49,544 nt of DNA, taken from assembly GCA_021151665.1 (NCBI GenBank), contig JAGKWW010000022.1, positions 1 to 49,544 on the forward strand, written 5' to 3'. Every line of letters starts with the position of its first letter. The stretch's first letter is position 1. The stretch is from Flavobacteriaceae bacterium (GTDB lineage Bacteria; Bacteroidota; Bacteroidia; Flavobacteriales; Flavobacteriaceae). The notes below the pieces were generated by a model, which saw only the letters and a list, made by a program, of their open reading frames with translations, searched no databases and had not been told where the DNA came from. A program made the translations under genes and the position numbers. Positions 1 to 7,531 of the stretch are shown piece by piece.

Positions 1-2
1 CA

Positions 3-314
3 ATAGTAGCCGTGCTTGCAGGCGCGGCAGTAGGAGCTGCACTGGGAATATTATTTGCCCCGGACGAAGGAACAAAAACAAGAAGGAAGATCAAAGATGG
101 CTACGGACAAAAAAGGGACGAGCTGAAAGACAAGCTTGCAGAGCTTACCGATACTGTAAAAAACAGGTTTGGCGGTGCGCAGCAGGATCTTCAGTCTACA
201 CTTGATAACCTGGTAACCAATGTTGAACATAAAAAGGATGAAGTGATCGAAGCACTTGAGCGTAAGCTGCAGGAGCTTAAAAGCAACAGCAACAGCGAAA
301 AAGCACAGGTATAA
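3..314 (+). CDS. YtxH-like protein, 5' end outside window
   Basis: The reading frame is open to the left edge of the window, so the true start is upstream; the GTG at 12 is unlikely to be the start because the hydrophobic Gly/Ala-rich segment (AGAAVGAALGILFAPDEG) is usually preceded by about 10 residues in this family. That single membrane segment followed by 'FAPDEGTKTRRKI' is the hallmark of YtxH-domain proteins, small membrane-anchored proteins of the general stress or envelope class. The rest (about 75 residues) is charged, predicted helical and coiled-coil-like (Lys/Glu/Gln rich). It is followed 28 bp later by a holin-like membrane protein and then a small helical protein, a cassette common in Flavobacteria. 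The precise biochemical role is unknown; family assignment is by motif only. Confidence 0.8.
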   Translation: MVAVLAGAAVGAALGILFAPDEGTKTRRKIKDGYGQKRDELKDKLAELTDTVKNRFGGAQQDLQSTLDNLVTNVEHKKDEVIEALERKLQELKSNSNSEKAQV

Positions 315-342
315 TCCGCTTTGATAAATAAAACAGACACCT

Positions 343-696
343 ATGGCATTTGACGACGTAAAAGAAAATGTAGAAGACCTGAAGTTTCAGGCCAAAGAGC
401 TGCTCGATGCAAACCTGAGATATTATAAGCTTTGGGGTTTCAAGCTTCTTATGAAGTCGACCACCATGATGCTGAAGATGTTTCTGCTGGCAGTAATGCT
501 GCTTATCGTAACTATTTTCTTTTCTATCGCCATAGCTTTGGGTATAGGTTATGCGCTGGATAACTTTGCTTATGGCTTCCTTATTGTGGGCTTTATATAT
601 CTTATCGCTGCTATTATTGTGTATAAAGTGCAGGATAAGATTGTTGAAGGCCCGATACTCGCTAAATTTTCCCGGATCTTTTTAAAAAAATACTAA
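343..696 (+). CDS. Phage-holin-3_6-like small membrane protein
   Basis: A 117-residue protein with a charged amphipathic N-terminus (about 1-40) and two strong membrane segments at roughly 46-72 and 77-96, ending in a basic tail. This layout and the placement beside YtxH match the actinobacterial/Bacteroidota 'phage holin family' (Phage_holin_3_6-like) membrane proteins. Despite the name these are chromosomal envelope proteins, and nothing phage-like surrounds this gene. The stop codon overlaps the start of the next gene by one base (TAATG), which indicates translational coupling in a three-gene operon. Function is not established. Confidence 0.75.
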   Translation: MAFDDVKENVEDLKFQAKELLDANLRYYKLWGFKLLMKSTTMMLKMFLLAVMLLIVTIFFSIAIALGIGYALDNFAYGFLIVGFIYLIAAIIVYKVQDKIVEGPILAKFSRIFLKKY

Positions 697-935
697 TGGC
701 AGATACTAAGATATACCACACTTATGACGAGATCAACAGGGAACTGGAGATTTTGAAGGTAGAAAAAGACCTTGCCTACCAAAAGTTTTTAAGGGAACTT
801 GATGAGACAAAGGAAAGCCTTGAGATAAAGAACCTGATTGGCGATACTCCTAAAAAAGCGCTTAGTATACTGGGGGCATTGGGAGGTCCGCTAAAAACAG
901 CCGCACTTACCTTTTTATTCAAAAAGATATTTTAA
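696..935 (+). CDS. Small helical protein, DUF6327-like
   Basis: A 79-residue protein starting with a pattern 'YHTYDEINRELEILKVEKDL' typical of the small Bacteroidota family DUF6327 that accompanies YtxH and holin-like genes. Residues 10-45 are charged and predicted helical; 53-79 are hydrophobic with Gly-Gly-Pro and could dip into or sit on the membrane. It overlaps the upstream stop by one base and is closed by a strong hairpin terminator, so it is the last gene of the cassette. No function is known; the family name is recalled from resemblance and was not searched. Confidence 0.6.
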   Translation: MADTKIYHTYDEINRELEILKVEKDLAYQKFLRELDETKESLEIKNLIGDTPKKALSILGALGGPLKTAALTFLFKKIF

Positions 936-938
936 AAG

Positions 939-966
939 AAAAGGCCCTGCAATTGCGGGGCCTTTT
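939..966. terminator. Bidirectional intrinsic terminator
   Basis: A 12-bp stem (AAAAGGCCCTGC / GCGGGGCCTTTT, one G-U pair) with an AATT loop and T-runs on both strands. It lies between the plus-strand cassette and the stop of the minus-strand SPFH gene, so it can end transcripts from both sides. Confidence 0.85.
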
Positions 967-968
967 CT

Positions 969-1946
969 TTATTCAGCGGGCGGTAATGCCGGCGGCGGAT
1001 TAAAATTGTCGTGGTCATCTTTTCGTGGCTTTTTTGCGTTGGCATTCTTTAATGCCTCGCCCACATGGTTAGATGCGGTAAAGGATACGATCATATTATT
1101 CAGCATGTCACTGGCTGCCTGAGGCGAATTAGGAAGCAATATCAGGTTGCTGTTGGTATCAGAGCCTACTGCCTGAAGCGTATCATAATGCTGTGTCACT
1201 ACAATAAGCGCCGACGCTTCCTGGCTGTTTATGCCCACCTTATTCAGTACGTCCACACTTTCTACCAATCCTCTGGCAATCTCCCGGCGCTGGTCGGCTA
1301 TACCTTGTCCCTGCAGGCGCTTACTTTCGGCTTCTGCCTTTGCTTTCGCTACAATGCGGATCCGCTGTGCTTCGGCTTCATATTCTGCAGCCGATTTCTC
1401 GCGGTCTGCTGCGTTAATACGATTCATGGCATGCTTCACTTGCGGGTCGGGGTCAATATCGGTTATAAGCGCGTTTATAATGTCGTAGCCGTATGTTGAC
1501 ATCGCTTCATTCAGTTCGCGCTTTACTGCGATAGCAATATCATCTTTCCGCTCAAATACGTCATCCAGTTTAAGCTTAGGGACTTCGGCACGCACCACGT
1601 CAAATACATAGGAAGTGATCTGGTCATGCGGATATTCGAGGCGATAGAAAGCTTCATACACTTTCTCCTGTATGACTTTAAACTGTACCGAAACCTTCAT
1701 CTTCACAAACACGTTCTCTTTGGTTTTAGTTTCAATGATAACGTCAAGCTGCGTGATCTTGAGGTTTAGCCGCCCGGCGATCTTATCGATAATAGGTATC
1801 TTCAGCTGAAGGCCCGCGTGGCGTATGCTCTGGAACTTTCCGAAGCGTTCTACAATTACAGCCGTTTGCTGCTTCACGGTAAAAAAGGACGAGAAGAAAA
1901 TGATCAGTCCGAAGAAGGCCAGTACGGCCAGAAAAATAGATCCCAT
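969..1946 (-). CDS. SPFH / band 7 (stomatin-like, QmcA-type) protein
   Basis: A 325-residue membrane-anchored SPFH protein. One hydrophobic anchor (about 3-22) is followed by the band-7 core with 'QQTAVIVERFGKF' and 'GLQLKIPIIDKI', typical of slipins and QmcA rather than of HflC or HflK. Residues about 180-235 form an Ala/Glu/Arg-rich coiled coil (AAEYEAEAQRIRIVAKAKAEAESKR) used for ring oligomerisation. The tail ends in a Lys/Pro-rich segment (KKPRKDDHDN...PPPALPPAE). Such proteins scaffold membrane microdomains and often modulate FtsH-type proteases. It has no NfeD partner here; its neighbours are gltX upstream and a terminator downstream. No -7 box is evident in front of it. Confidence 0.9.
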   Translation of the reverse strand: MGSIFLAVLAFFGLIIFFSSFFTVKQQTAVIVERFGKFQSIRHAGLQLKIPIIDKIAGRLNLKITQLDVIIETKTKENVFVKMKVSVQFKVIQEKVYEAFYRLEYPHDQITSYVFDVVRAEVPKLKLDDVFERKDDIAIAVKRELNEAMSTYGYDIINALITDIDPDPQVKHAMNRINAADREKSAAEYEAEAQRIRIVAKAKAEAESKRLQGQGIADQRREIARGLVESVDVLNKVGINSQEASALIVVTQHYDTLQAVGSDTNSNLILLPNSPQAASDMLNNMIVSFTASNHVGEALKNANAKKPRKDDHDNFNPPPALPPAE

Positions 1947-1976
1947 GATAATGTTGTTAATAATATCGGTTAATAT

Positions 1977-2010
1977 ATAAAAAATAAGCCTCCGTTGATG
2001 CGGAGGCTTA
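1977..2010 (-). terminator. Terminator of gltX
   Basis: A perfect 10-bp stem (TAAGCCTCCG / CGGAGGCTTA) at 1985-2010 with a 6-nt loop sits directly after the gltX stop. On the minus strand it is followed by six T residues, giving a classic intrinsic terminator between gltX and the SPFH gene. Confidence 0.85.
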
Positions 2011-2013
2011 GTA

Positions 2014-3531
2014 TTAATTGGATAGGGCTTCAGTAGCTTTCCTGATACGGCTTATCGTTTCCTCGCGGCCGATCATCTCCATGATATCGAAAAGGTGAGG
2101 GCCTTTTAAAGCCCCTACAAGGCTTAATCGCAGCGGCTGCATCACCTTGCCCATGCCGATGCTGTTTTCTTCCATCCAGGCTTTTATAATAGCCTCTGTG
2201 TGTGCAGACGAAAAGTCGTGCGTGGCAGATAATACCTCTACCAGCTTTTCCATGATGTCTTTGGTTTCCGGTTTCCAGTTCTTCGAAGCTTTTTCATCAA
2301 ATGATGACGGTGCAATAAAGAAGTAATCAGACAGGTCCCAGAGCTCGCTGGCAAACGTCGCGCGTTCTTTTACAAGGCGTACCACTTCGGTGATATATTC
2401 TATCGGTTTGTTGATCCCTTTTTCAAGCAACAGGTGCGAGAATTGTTTGGCAATAACCGCATTATCCTGCCTGTTGAAATACTGGTGGTTGAACCACTTG
2501 TTCTTTTCCGGATCAAACTTTGCGCCGGCCTTATGAACACGCTCCAGGTCGAAGATCTGTATCAGTTCATCCAGGGTAAACAGTTCCTGGTCGGTACCGG
2601 GGTTCCAGCCAAGTAGCGCCAGGAAGTTAACCACGGCTTCGGGCAGGTAGCCTTTTTCGCGGTAGCCCGATGATATTTCTCCCGAGGTTGGGTCTTTCCA
2701 TTCCAGCGGGAATACCGGGAAGCCCAGCTTATCACCATCACGTTTGGATAGCTTACCGTTGCCCACGGGTTTTAATATTAACGGAAGGTGGGCAAACTCT
2801 GGCGCGTCCCATCCAAAAGCCTTATAAAGCAGCGCATGGAGCGGGAGGGAAGGCAGCCATTCTTCGCCACGTATCACGTGTGTGGTTTCCATCAGGTGGT
2901 CGTCCACAATGTTGGCCAGGTGGTAGGTTGGCATACCATCGCTTTTAAAAAGCACTTTGTCATCCAGCAGGTTTGTTTCGAACTTTACATCGCCACGGAT
3001 AATATCTTTCAGGAACAACGTCTCGCCTACCGGTATCTTAAAACGGATCACGTATTCTTCGCCGGCATCAATACGCGCCATTGTTTCTTCGGCAGAAATA
3101 CGCAGCGAGTTGTCCATCTTGTCCCTGTTAGAATGGTTGTAAATGAAAGTACGCCCTTCTGCTTCTTCTGCAGTACGCGCCGCATCAAGGGCTTCAGCTG
3201 TATCAAATGCATAGTATGCCCATCCGGATGCAATTAGCTTATCAGCATATTCTTTATAGATCGCTTTGCGTTCACTCTGGCGGTACGGTCCGTACTTGCC
3301 TTCTCTCCCAATACCTTCGTCAAACGGGATACCACACCAGTTTAGCGCCTCCACAATATATTCTTCAGCGCCCGGCACGTAGCGGTTCTGGTCGGTATCT
3401 TCTATCCGGAGGTAGAATACACCGTTATGTTTCTTTGCAAACAGATAGTTGAACAGCGCTGTCCTTACGCCGCCTATGTGAAGTGGCCCGGTTGGGCTTG
3501 GTGCAAAACGCACACGAACTTGTTTTGACAT
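2014..3531 (-). CDS. gltX: Glutamate--tRNA ligase
   Basis: Class I glutamyl-tRNA synthetase, 505 residues, charging tRNA-Glu with glutamate in the cytoplasm. The HIGH-type motif HIGG is at residues 18-21 after 'RFAPSPTGPL', and the KMSKS-type motif KLSKR is at 260-264. The C-terminal anticodon-binding domain is complete. An in-frame ATG seven codons upstream (3552) is rejected because it lies inside or upstream of the promoter -7 box at 3550-3557, and family members start 'MSKQVRVRFAPSP'. The gene is monocistronic: own promoter, own terminator. Nothing unusual in the enzyme. Confidence 0.97.
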   Translation of the reverse strand: MSKQVRVRFAPSPTGPLHIGGVRTALFNYLFAKKHNGVFYLRIEDTDQNRYVPGAEEYIVEALNWCGIPFDEGIGREGKYGPYRQSERKAIYKEYADKLIASGWAYYAFDTAEALDAARTAEEAEGRTFIYNHSNRDKMDNSLRISAEETMARIDAGEEYVIRFKIPVGETLFLKDIIRGDVKFETNLLDDKVLFKSDGMPTYHLANIVDDHLMETTHVIRGEEWLPSLPLHALLYKAFGWDAPEFAHLPLILKPVGNGKLSKRDGDKLGFPVFPLEWKDPTSGEISSGYREKGYLPEAVVNFLALLGWNPGTDQELFTLDELIQIFDLERVHKAGAKFDPEKNKWFNHQYFNRQDNAVIAKQFSHLLLEKGINKPIEYITEVVRLVKERATFASELWDLSDYFFIAPSSFDEKASKNWKPETKDIMEKLVEVLSATHDFSSAHTEAIIKAWMEENSIGMGKVMQPLRLSLVGALKGPHLFDIMEMIGREETISRIRKATEALSN

Positions 3532-3549
3532 TCCCTGAAAATTTTGCTG

Positions 3550-3557
3550 CAAAGATA
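3550..3557 (-). promoter_or_regulatory. Promoter -7 box of gltX
   Basis: TATCTTTG on the minus strand, a perfect match to the Bacteroidota TAnnTTTG -7 element, ending 18 bp from the gltX ATG at 3531. No TTG -33 element is seen at the usual spacing. Its position excludes the upstream alternative start codon. Confidence 0.6.
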
Positions 3558-3719
3558 CAATTCTGTGTTTTTACGTTTGGCGAAAAATGGCACAGTTATT
3601 TATGTTGAAGTGAACTTATCAACACTAAGCGCTAAGTTATTATCATACAAGCCGGAAAATAGCGTTTATATATCATCGGGAAATTGTAATTTTATCGGTT
3701 ATTAACAAAGCATTGCATC

Positions 3720-6700
3720 TTGGAATCAAAAAACATCATATATGCCAAGCTGGAGCATTTCATAAAGAAGTATTATACCAACGAGCTTATCCGCGGTACG
3801 ATCTTCTTTATAGGGCTTGGGCTGTTGTATTTTATCTTTACGCTTTTGGTTGAGTATTTCCTCTGGCTGTCGCCGGGTGGCCGTACAGCGCTTTTCTGGC
3901 TGTTCATAGCCGTAGAGGTTTTCCTGCTGCTACGGTTCATTCTTTTTCCGCTATTTAAGCTCTTCAAGTTACAGAAAGGTTTAGACTATACACAGGCATC
4001 GGCAATCATCGGCAGCCATTTCAGCGAAGTAAGTGACAAGCTAACCAATTTTCTGCAGCTCTCTTCACAAAGCCAGCAGAGTGAGTTGCTCGCGGCTTCT
4101 ATCGAGCAAAAAGCCAACAGCCTGCAACCGGTACCTTTTGCCAATGCGGTCAATTTCAGGAAAAACCTGAAGTATGTTCCCTATGCTGCCATTCCGTTGC
4201 TGCTGATTATTTTCTTTATGATAAGCGGCAACAGTGAAGTGATCACGCAAAGCTTTGACAGGGTAGTGCATTATGACAAGCATTATGCGCCGCCTGCCCC
4301 GTTTGAATTTGTTATCGCTAATGATAACCTAACGGCAGAACAGGGTTCGGATTTTACGCTTGAGGTAAAGACACAGGGCAGGGTAGTTCCTGAAAACGCG
4401 ATGATCATTATCTGTGATGAAGAATATTACCTCGAGAATGTGAAGCCCGGAGTATTCCGCTACACGTTTGAGAAACCTGTAAAGGATGTGGACTTCCATC
4501 TAAAAGCAAACGACATCACATCATCTGACTATCAGCTGAATGTAGTGGCCGTGCCTACTATCGCAAACTTCGAGATGGTACTTTCGTTTCCTGGCTATCT
4601 GGGCAGGCGCCAGGAAGTTGTGCGTGGAACAGGTAATGCGGTGGTGCCCGAAGGTACAAAGGTTACGTGGAGGGTAAACGCCGTGGCCACAACTGCTGTT
4701 GATTTCGGAAGCAATGGTTTCGTTTCTGCGTTTACCAGAAGTGAGCAGGATTTTACGTTCGCCAAAACCATCCTTCAGAATACCGATTACCAGGTGATCA
4801 CTTCCAACGCACGGGTAAAGGATCACGAGAAACTGCAATACCAGATCGCTACGATAAAAGATCAATATCCTACGATTACGGTGGGCAATGCACCGGATAG
4901 CCTAAAGCTGAAGCGCGATATTGTGCTGGGGCAGGTAAGTGACGATTATGGGTTGACACGCCTGCAAGTGGTGTATTATCCGAAAGAGAATCCAAACGCA
5001 GCTAAACGTGGAACACTGCCGGTTAAGAAGGATGTGTACGACCGGTTTTACTATACGTTCCCTGATGGCCTTTCTATTGCCGAAGGGGTGTCTTACGAAT
5101 ACTACTTTGAAGTATTTGACAACGATGCTGTGCATAATTACAAGAGTGCAAGGTCTTCAGTTTTTTCTCACAGGGAATTGACACAGGATGAGCGCCAGGA
5201 TAAAGCGCTACAAGAGCAGAACAGCAACATCAACAGCCTTGAGAAATCGATAAAGAACCAGGACAAACAGTTGAGCGAACTGGATAAGCTCCAAAAGATG
5301 GGCAAGGAAAAGACCCAGCTTGACTTTAAAGATCAGAAGAAAGTGGACGATTTCATTAACCGCCAAAAGATGCTGGATGAAAAGATGAAGGAGTTCTCCA
5401 ACAAGCTTCAGGAAAACCTGGAGCAGTTCAATCCGCAGAAAAAAGACGAATACAAGGATGAACTGATGAAGCGCCTTGAGAAAAACGAGAAGGAAGCTGA
5501 GAAGAATCAAAAGCTGCTCGACGAATTAAAGCAACTTACCGATAAGCTGAAGAAGGAAGAGCTGTTTGATAAGGTTGACCAGTTTAAGCAGAACGCCAAA
5601 AACCAAACCAAGAACCTCGAGCAGCTCGTAGAGCTTACCAAGCGTTTCTACGTAGAGAAGAAAGCGGAACAGCTCGCAAAGGAACTCGATAAGCTTGGCG
5701 AAAAGCAGGAGAAGCTTGGCGATGACAAAGACAACAATGCCCAGAAGCAGGAGGAGCTGAATAAGCAGTTCGACAAGCTGCAGGAAGAGATGCGGGAGCT
5801 CGATAAACAGAACAAAGACCTGAAAAAACCTATGGATATACCTGCCGATGAAAAGCAGGAAAAGAGTATTGAGCAGGATCAGAAAGATGCCAAAGAGCAA
5901 CTACAGAAGCAGAACAAAGACGGGGCCAAGCCGAAGCAGAAATCCGCGGGGCAAAAGATGAAGCAAATGGGTGGTAAGATGATGCAGATGATGGCTAATG
6001 GCGATATGGAGATGATGCAGGAAGATATCAAGATGCTACGCCAGATACTCGATAACCTATTGGCTTACTCTTTCGAACAGGAAGGTGTTATGGGCCAGTT
6101 CAGGCAAAGCAACGGACGTTCGGCTTCCTTCGCTAAGTACCTTAAAAAACAGCAAGACCTCAAGCAGCAGTTCCGCCATGTAGACGACAGCCTGTTTGCG
6201 CTGTCGCTGCGTAACCCAAAGATCACCGAAGAGATCACGAAAGAAGTAGGCAATGTGCATTATTACGTGGACAAAGCCTTGGCCGACCTTGCGGAAAATA
6301 TCGTACCGCGTGGTGTTTCGAATCAGCAGTATGCCGTTACCTCGGCCAATAAGTTGGCCGACATGCTGAGCGATATGCTCAACAGTATGCAGATGGAAAT
6401 GCAGATGAGTGGGTCCGGCTCGGGTTCAGGTAAAGGAAAAGGCAAAGGGGGTTCGGGCAACGAGCCACAGCTTTCCGATATTATCAAGAAGCAAGAAGGC
6501 CTGGCTCAGAAGATGCAGAAGGGAATGGAAAATGGTGGTTCGCCCGGCGGTGAAAAGCCGGATAAGAATGGTAAAGATGGCAAGCAGGGACAAGGCGGCG
6601 AAGGCGAAGGTGGCAGCGAGGGCGATGCCGGTGAACTTCTTGAGATTTACAAAGAACAACAGCAGCTCCGCGAGCAACTGCAACAAGCGTTAGAAAAGCA

Positions 6701-7031
6701 AGGCATGGGTGGCAACGGACAGAACGCTGCCCGCCAGATGAAGGAGATAGAAAAGCAGCTGCTCAATAAAGGCTTTAAGAATGATGTTTTACAGCGCATG
6801 CAGAACCTGAAACATGAACTGCTGAAGCTTGATAAGGCGGTACAACAGCAGGGCGAGGAAAACAAGCGCCAATCGCAAACCAACAAAAAGGAGTTTAGCA
6901 ACACCAATAGCCAATTGCCTGAGGCACTGAAAGAATATTTAAACAGCGTAGAGATATTAAACAGGCAAACACTACCTTTGCGCCCGAATTTCAACCAGAA
7001 GGTTCAAAACTATTTTAAGACAAATGATTAG
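3720..7031 (+). CDS. DUF4175 large membrane coiled-coil protein
   Basis: A 1103-residue Bacteroidota protein of the DUF4175 family. It starts at a TTG codon (3720); no in-frame ATG is available before the conserved N-terminus. Three membrane segments are visible (about 25-46, 55-80 and 153-170). Residues 190-480 look like beta-rich, probably periplasmic Ig-like domains ('SDDYGLTRLQVVYYP'). From about 500 to 730 and 950 to 1060 it is extremely Lys/Gln/Glu-rich and coiled coil; 815-950 is a separate helical region, and Gly/Ser-Lys-rich linkers occur around 898-980. The stop lies 8 bp inside ybeY, so the two are translationally coupled. The molecular role is unknown; the architecture suggests an inner-membrane protein with a long helical periplasmic arm. 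Confidence 0.85.
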   Translation: MESKNIIYAKLEHFIKKYYTNELIRGTIFFIGLGLLYFIFTLLVEYFLWLSPGGRTALFWLFIAVEVFLLLRFILFPLFKLFKLQKGLDYTQASAIIGSHFSEVSDKLTNFLQLSSQSQQSELLAASIEQKANSLQPVPFANAVNFRKNLKYVPYAAIPLLLIIFFMISGNSEVITQSFDRVVHYDKHYAPPAPFEFVIANDNLTAEQGSDFTLEVKTQGRVVPENAMIIICDEEYYLENVKPGVFRYTFEKPVKDVDFHLKANDITSSDYQLNVVAVPTIANFEMVLSFPGYLGRRQEVVRGTGNAVVPEGTKVTWRVNAVATTAVDFGSNGFVSAFTRSEQDFTFAKTILQNTDYQVITSNARVKDHEKLQYQIATIKDQYPTITVGNAPDSLKLKRDIVLGQVSDDYGLTRLQVVYYPKENPNAAKRGTLPVKKDVYDRFYYTFPDGLSIAEGVSYEYYFEVFDNDAVHNYKSARSSVFSHRELTQDERQDKALQEQNSNINSLEKSIKNQDKQLSELDKLQKMGKEKTQLDFKDQKKVDDFINRQKMLDEKMKEFSNKLQENLEQFNPQKKDEYKDELMKRLEKNEKEAEKNQKLLDELKQLTDKLKKEELFDKVDQFKQNAKNQTKNLEQLVELTKRFYVEKKAEQLAKELDKLGEKQEKLGDDKDNNAQKQEELNKQFDKLQEEMRELDKQNKDLKKPMDIPADEKQEKSIEQDQKDAKEQLQKQNKDGAKPKQKSAGQKMKQMGGKMMQMMANGDMEMMQEDIKMLRQILDNLLAYSFEQEGVMGQFRQSNGRSASFAKYLKKQQDLKQQFRHVDDSLFALSLRNPKITEEITKEVGNVHYYVDKALADLAENIVPRGVSNQQYAVTSANKLADMLSDMLNSMQMEMQMSGSGSGSGKGKGKGGSGNEPQLSDIIKKQEGLAQKMQKGMENGGSPGGEKPDKNGKDGKQGQGGEGEGGSEGDAGELLEIYKEQQQLREQLQQALEKQGMGGNGQNAARQMKEIEKQLLNKGFKNDVLQRMQNLKHELLKLDKAVQQQGEENKRQSQTNKKEFSNTNSQLPEALKEYLNSVEILNRQTLPLRPNFNQKVQNYFKTND

Positions 7032-7443
7032 CTTTAATTACGAAACTGATTTTGAGCTTCAGGATGAGGCAAAGTATGAAGCGTGGCTTGCCGCTGTAAT
7101 TGAGTCGGAAGACAAGACAGAAGGGGAGATCAATTATATTTTTTGTGATGACGAATACTTGTTGCAGAAGAATATCGAGTTCCTCGACCATGATACATTG
7201 ACGGATATTATCAGTTTTGATTATACCATGGGTAACCTGATCAGTGGCGATATATTCATCTCTGTAGAAAGGGTAGCCGATAACGCTAAGGATTTTAATG
7301 TGCCGTTTGATGAGGAGCTGAAAAGAGTTATGGCGCACGGGATTCTCCATTACTGTGGGTATAAAGACAAATCGCAAGACGACGAGAAGATAATGCGTAT
7401 TAAGGAGGAAGAAAAGATGTTGTTGTTCCACGTGGAACAGTAA
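7024..7443 (+). CDS. ybeY: Endoribonuclease YbeY
   Basis: A 139-residue single-domain metalloendoribonuclease of the UPF0054 family, which acts in 16S rRNA 3' maturation and ribosome quality control. The zinc motif is HGILHYCGYKD at 105-115. The two conserved histidines are H105 and H109, while the third ligand position (115), His in most bacteria, is Asp here, a variant I associate with Bacteroidota homologues. It overlaps the upstream DUF4175 gene by 8 bp. The last four codons (HVEQ) are written by a parS-like palindrome at 7424-7439. Confidence 0.93.
   Translation: MISFNYETDFELQDEAKYEAWLAAVIESEDKTEGEINYIFCDDEYLLQKNIEFLDHDTLTDIISFDYTMGNLISGDIFISVERVADNAKDFNVPFDEELKRVMAHGILHYCGYKDKSQDDEKIMRIKEEEKMLLFHVEQ
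7424..7439. other. parS-like site 1 (inside ybeY 3' end)
   Basis: TGTTCCACGTGGAACA, a perfect 16-bp palindrome. It matches the bacterial ParB-binding parS consensus TGTTNCACGTGNAACA. It overlaps the last codons of ybeY. Confidence 0.82.
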
Positions 7444-7462
7444 AGCGTCTATTCACAGAGTG

Positions 7463-7478
7463 TGTTCCACGTGGAACA
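7463..7478. other. parS-like site 2 (ybeY-mnmG spacer)
   Basis: Second perfect copy, TGTTCCACGTGGAACA, 39 bp after the first. Here the symmetry extends to 20 bp (7461-7480, TGTGTTCCACGTGGAACACA). It lies in the 88-bp spacer between ybeY and mnmG. Confidence 0.85.
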
Positions 7479-7502
7479 CATGATCATTGGATTTAAAATT
7501 TA

Positions 7503-7518
7503 CGTTCCACGTGGAACA
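7503..7518. other. parS-like site 3 (upstream of mnmG)
   Basis: CGTTCCACGTGGAACA, with a perfect 14-bp core and one outer mismatch. It is 40 bp from site 2 and ends 13 bp before the mnmG start, so ParB bound here would cover the mnmG ribosome-binding region. Confidence 0.8.
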
Positions 7519-7531
7519 TTAGATTGAATAT

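Noticed and set aside
343..696. Prophage interpretation of the holin-like gene.
   Set aside because: No other phage genes in the window; the family is commonly chromosomal next to YtxH.
3532..3552. Upstream start of gltX at 3552.
   Set aside because: The -7 box at 3550-3557 overlaps it, so it would not be transcribed; the family begins at the ATG at 3531.
3616..3707. Two DnaA-box-like 9-mers (TTATCAACA at 3616, TTATTAACA at 3699) in the divergent gltX-DUF4175 gap near the parS sites, a possible oriC.
   Set aside because: Each differs from TTATCCACA and they are only two; no AT-rich 13-mers or dnaA gene nearby. The gap is short (about 170 bp). Not enough for an origin call.
5526..5900. Long open frames on the minus strand of the DUF4175 gene (also 5208-5510, 6647-6994).
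   Set aside because: They mirror the Lys/Gln/Glu-rich codons of the real gene as Leu/Phe-rich strings; no start signals or homology.
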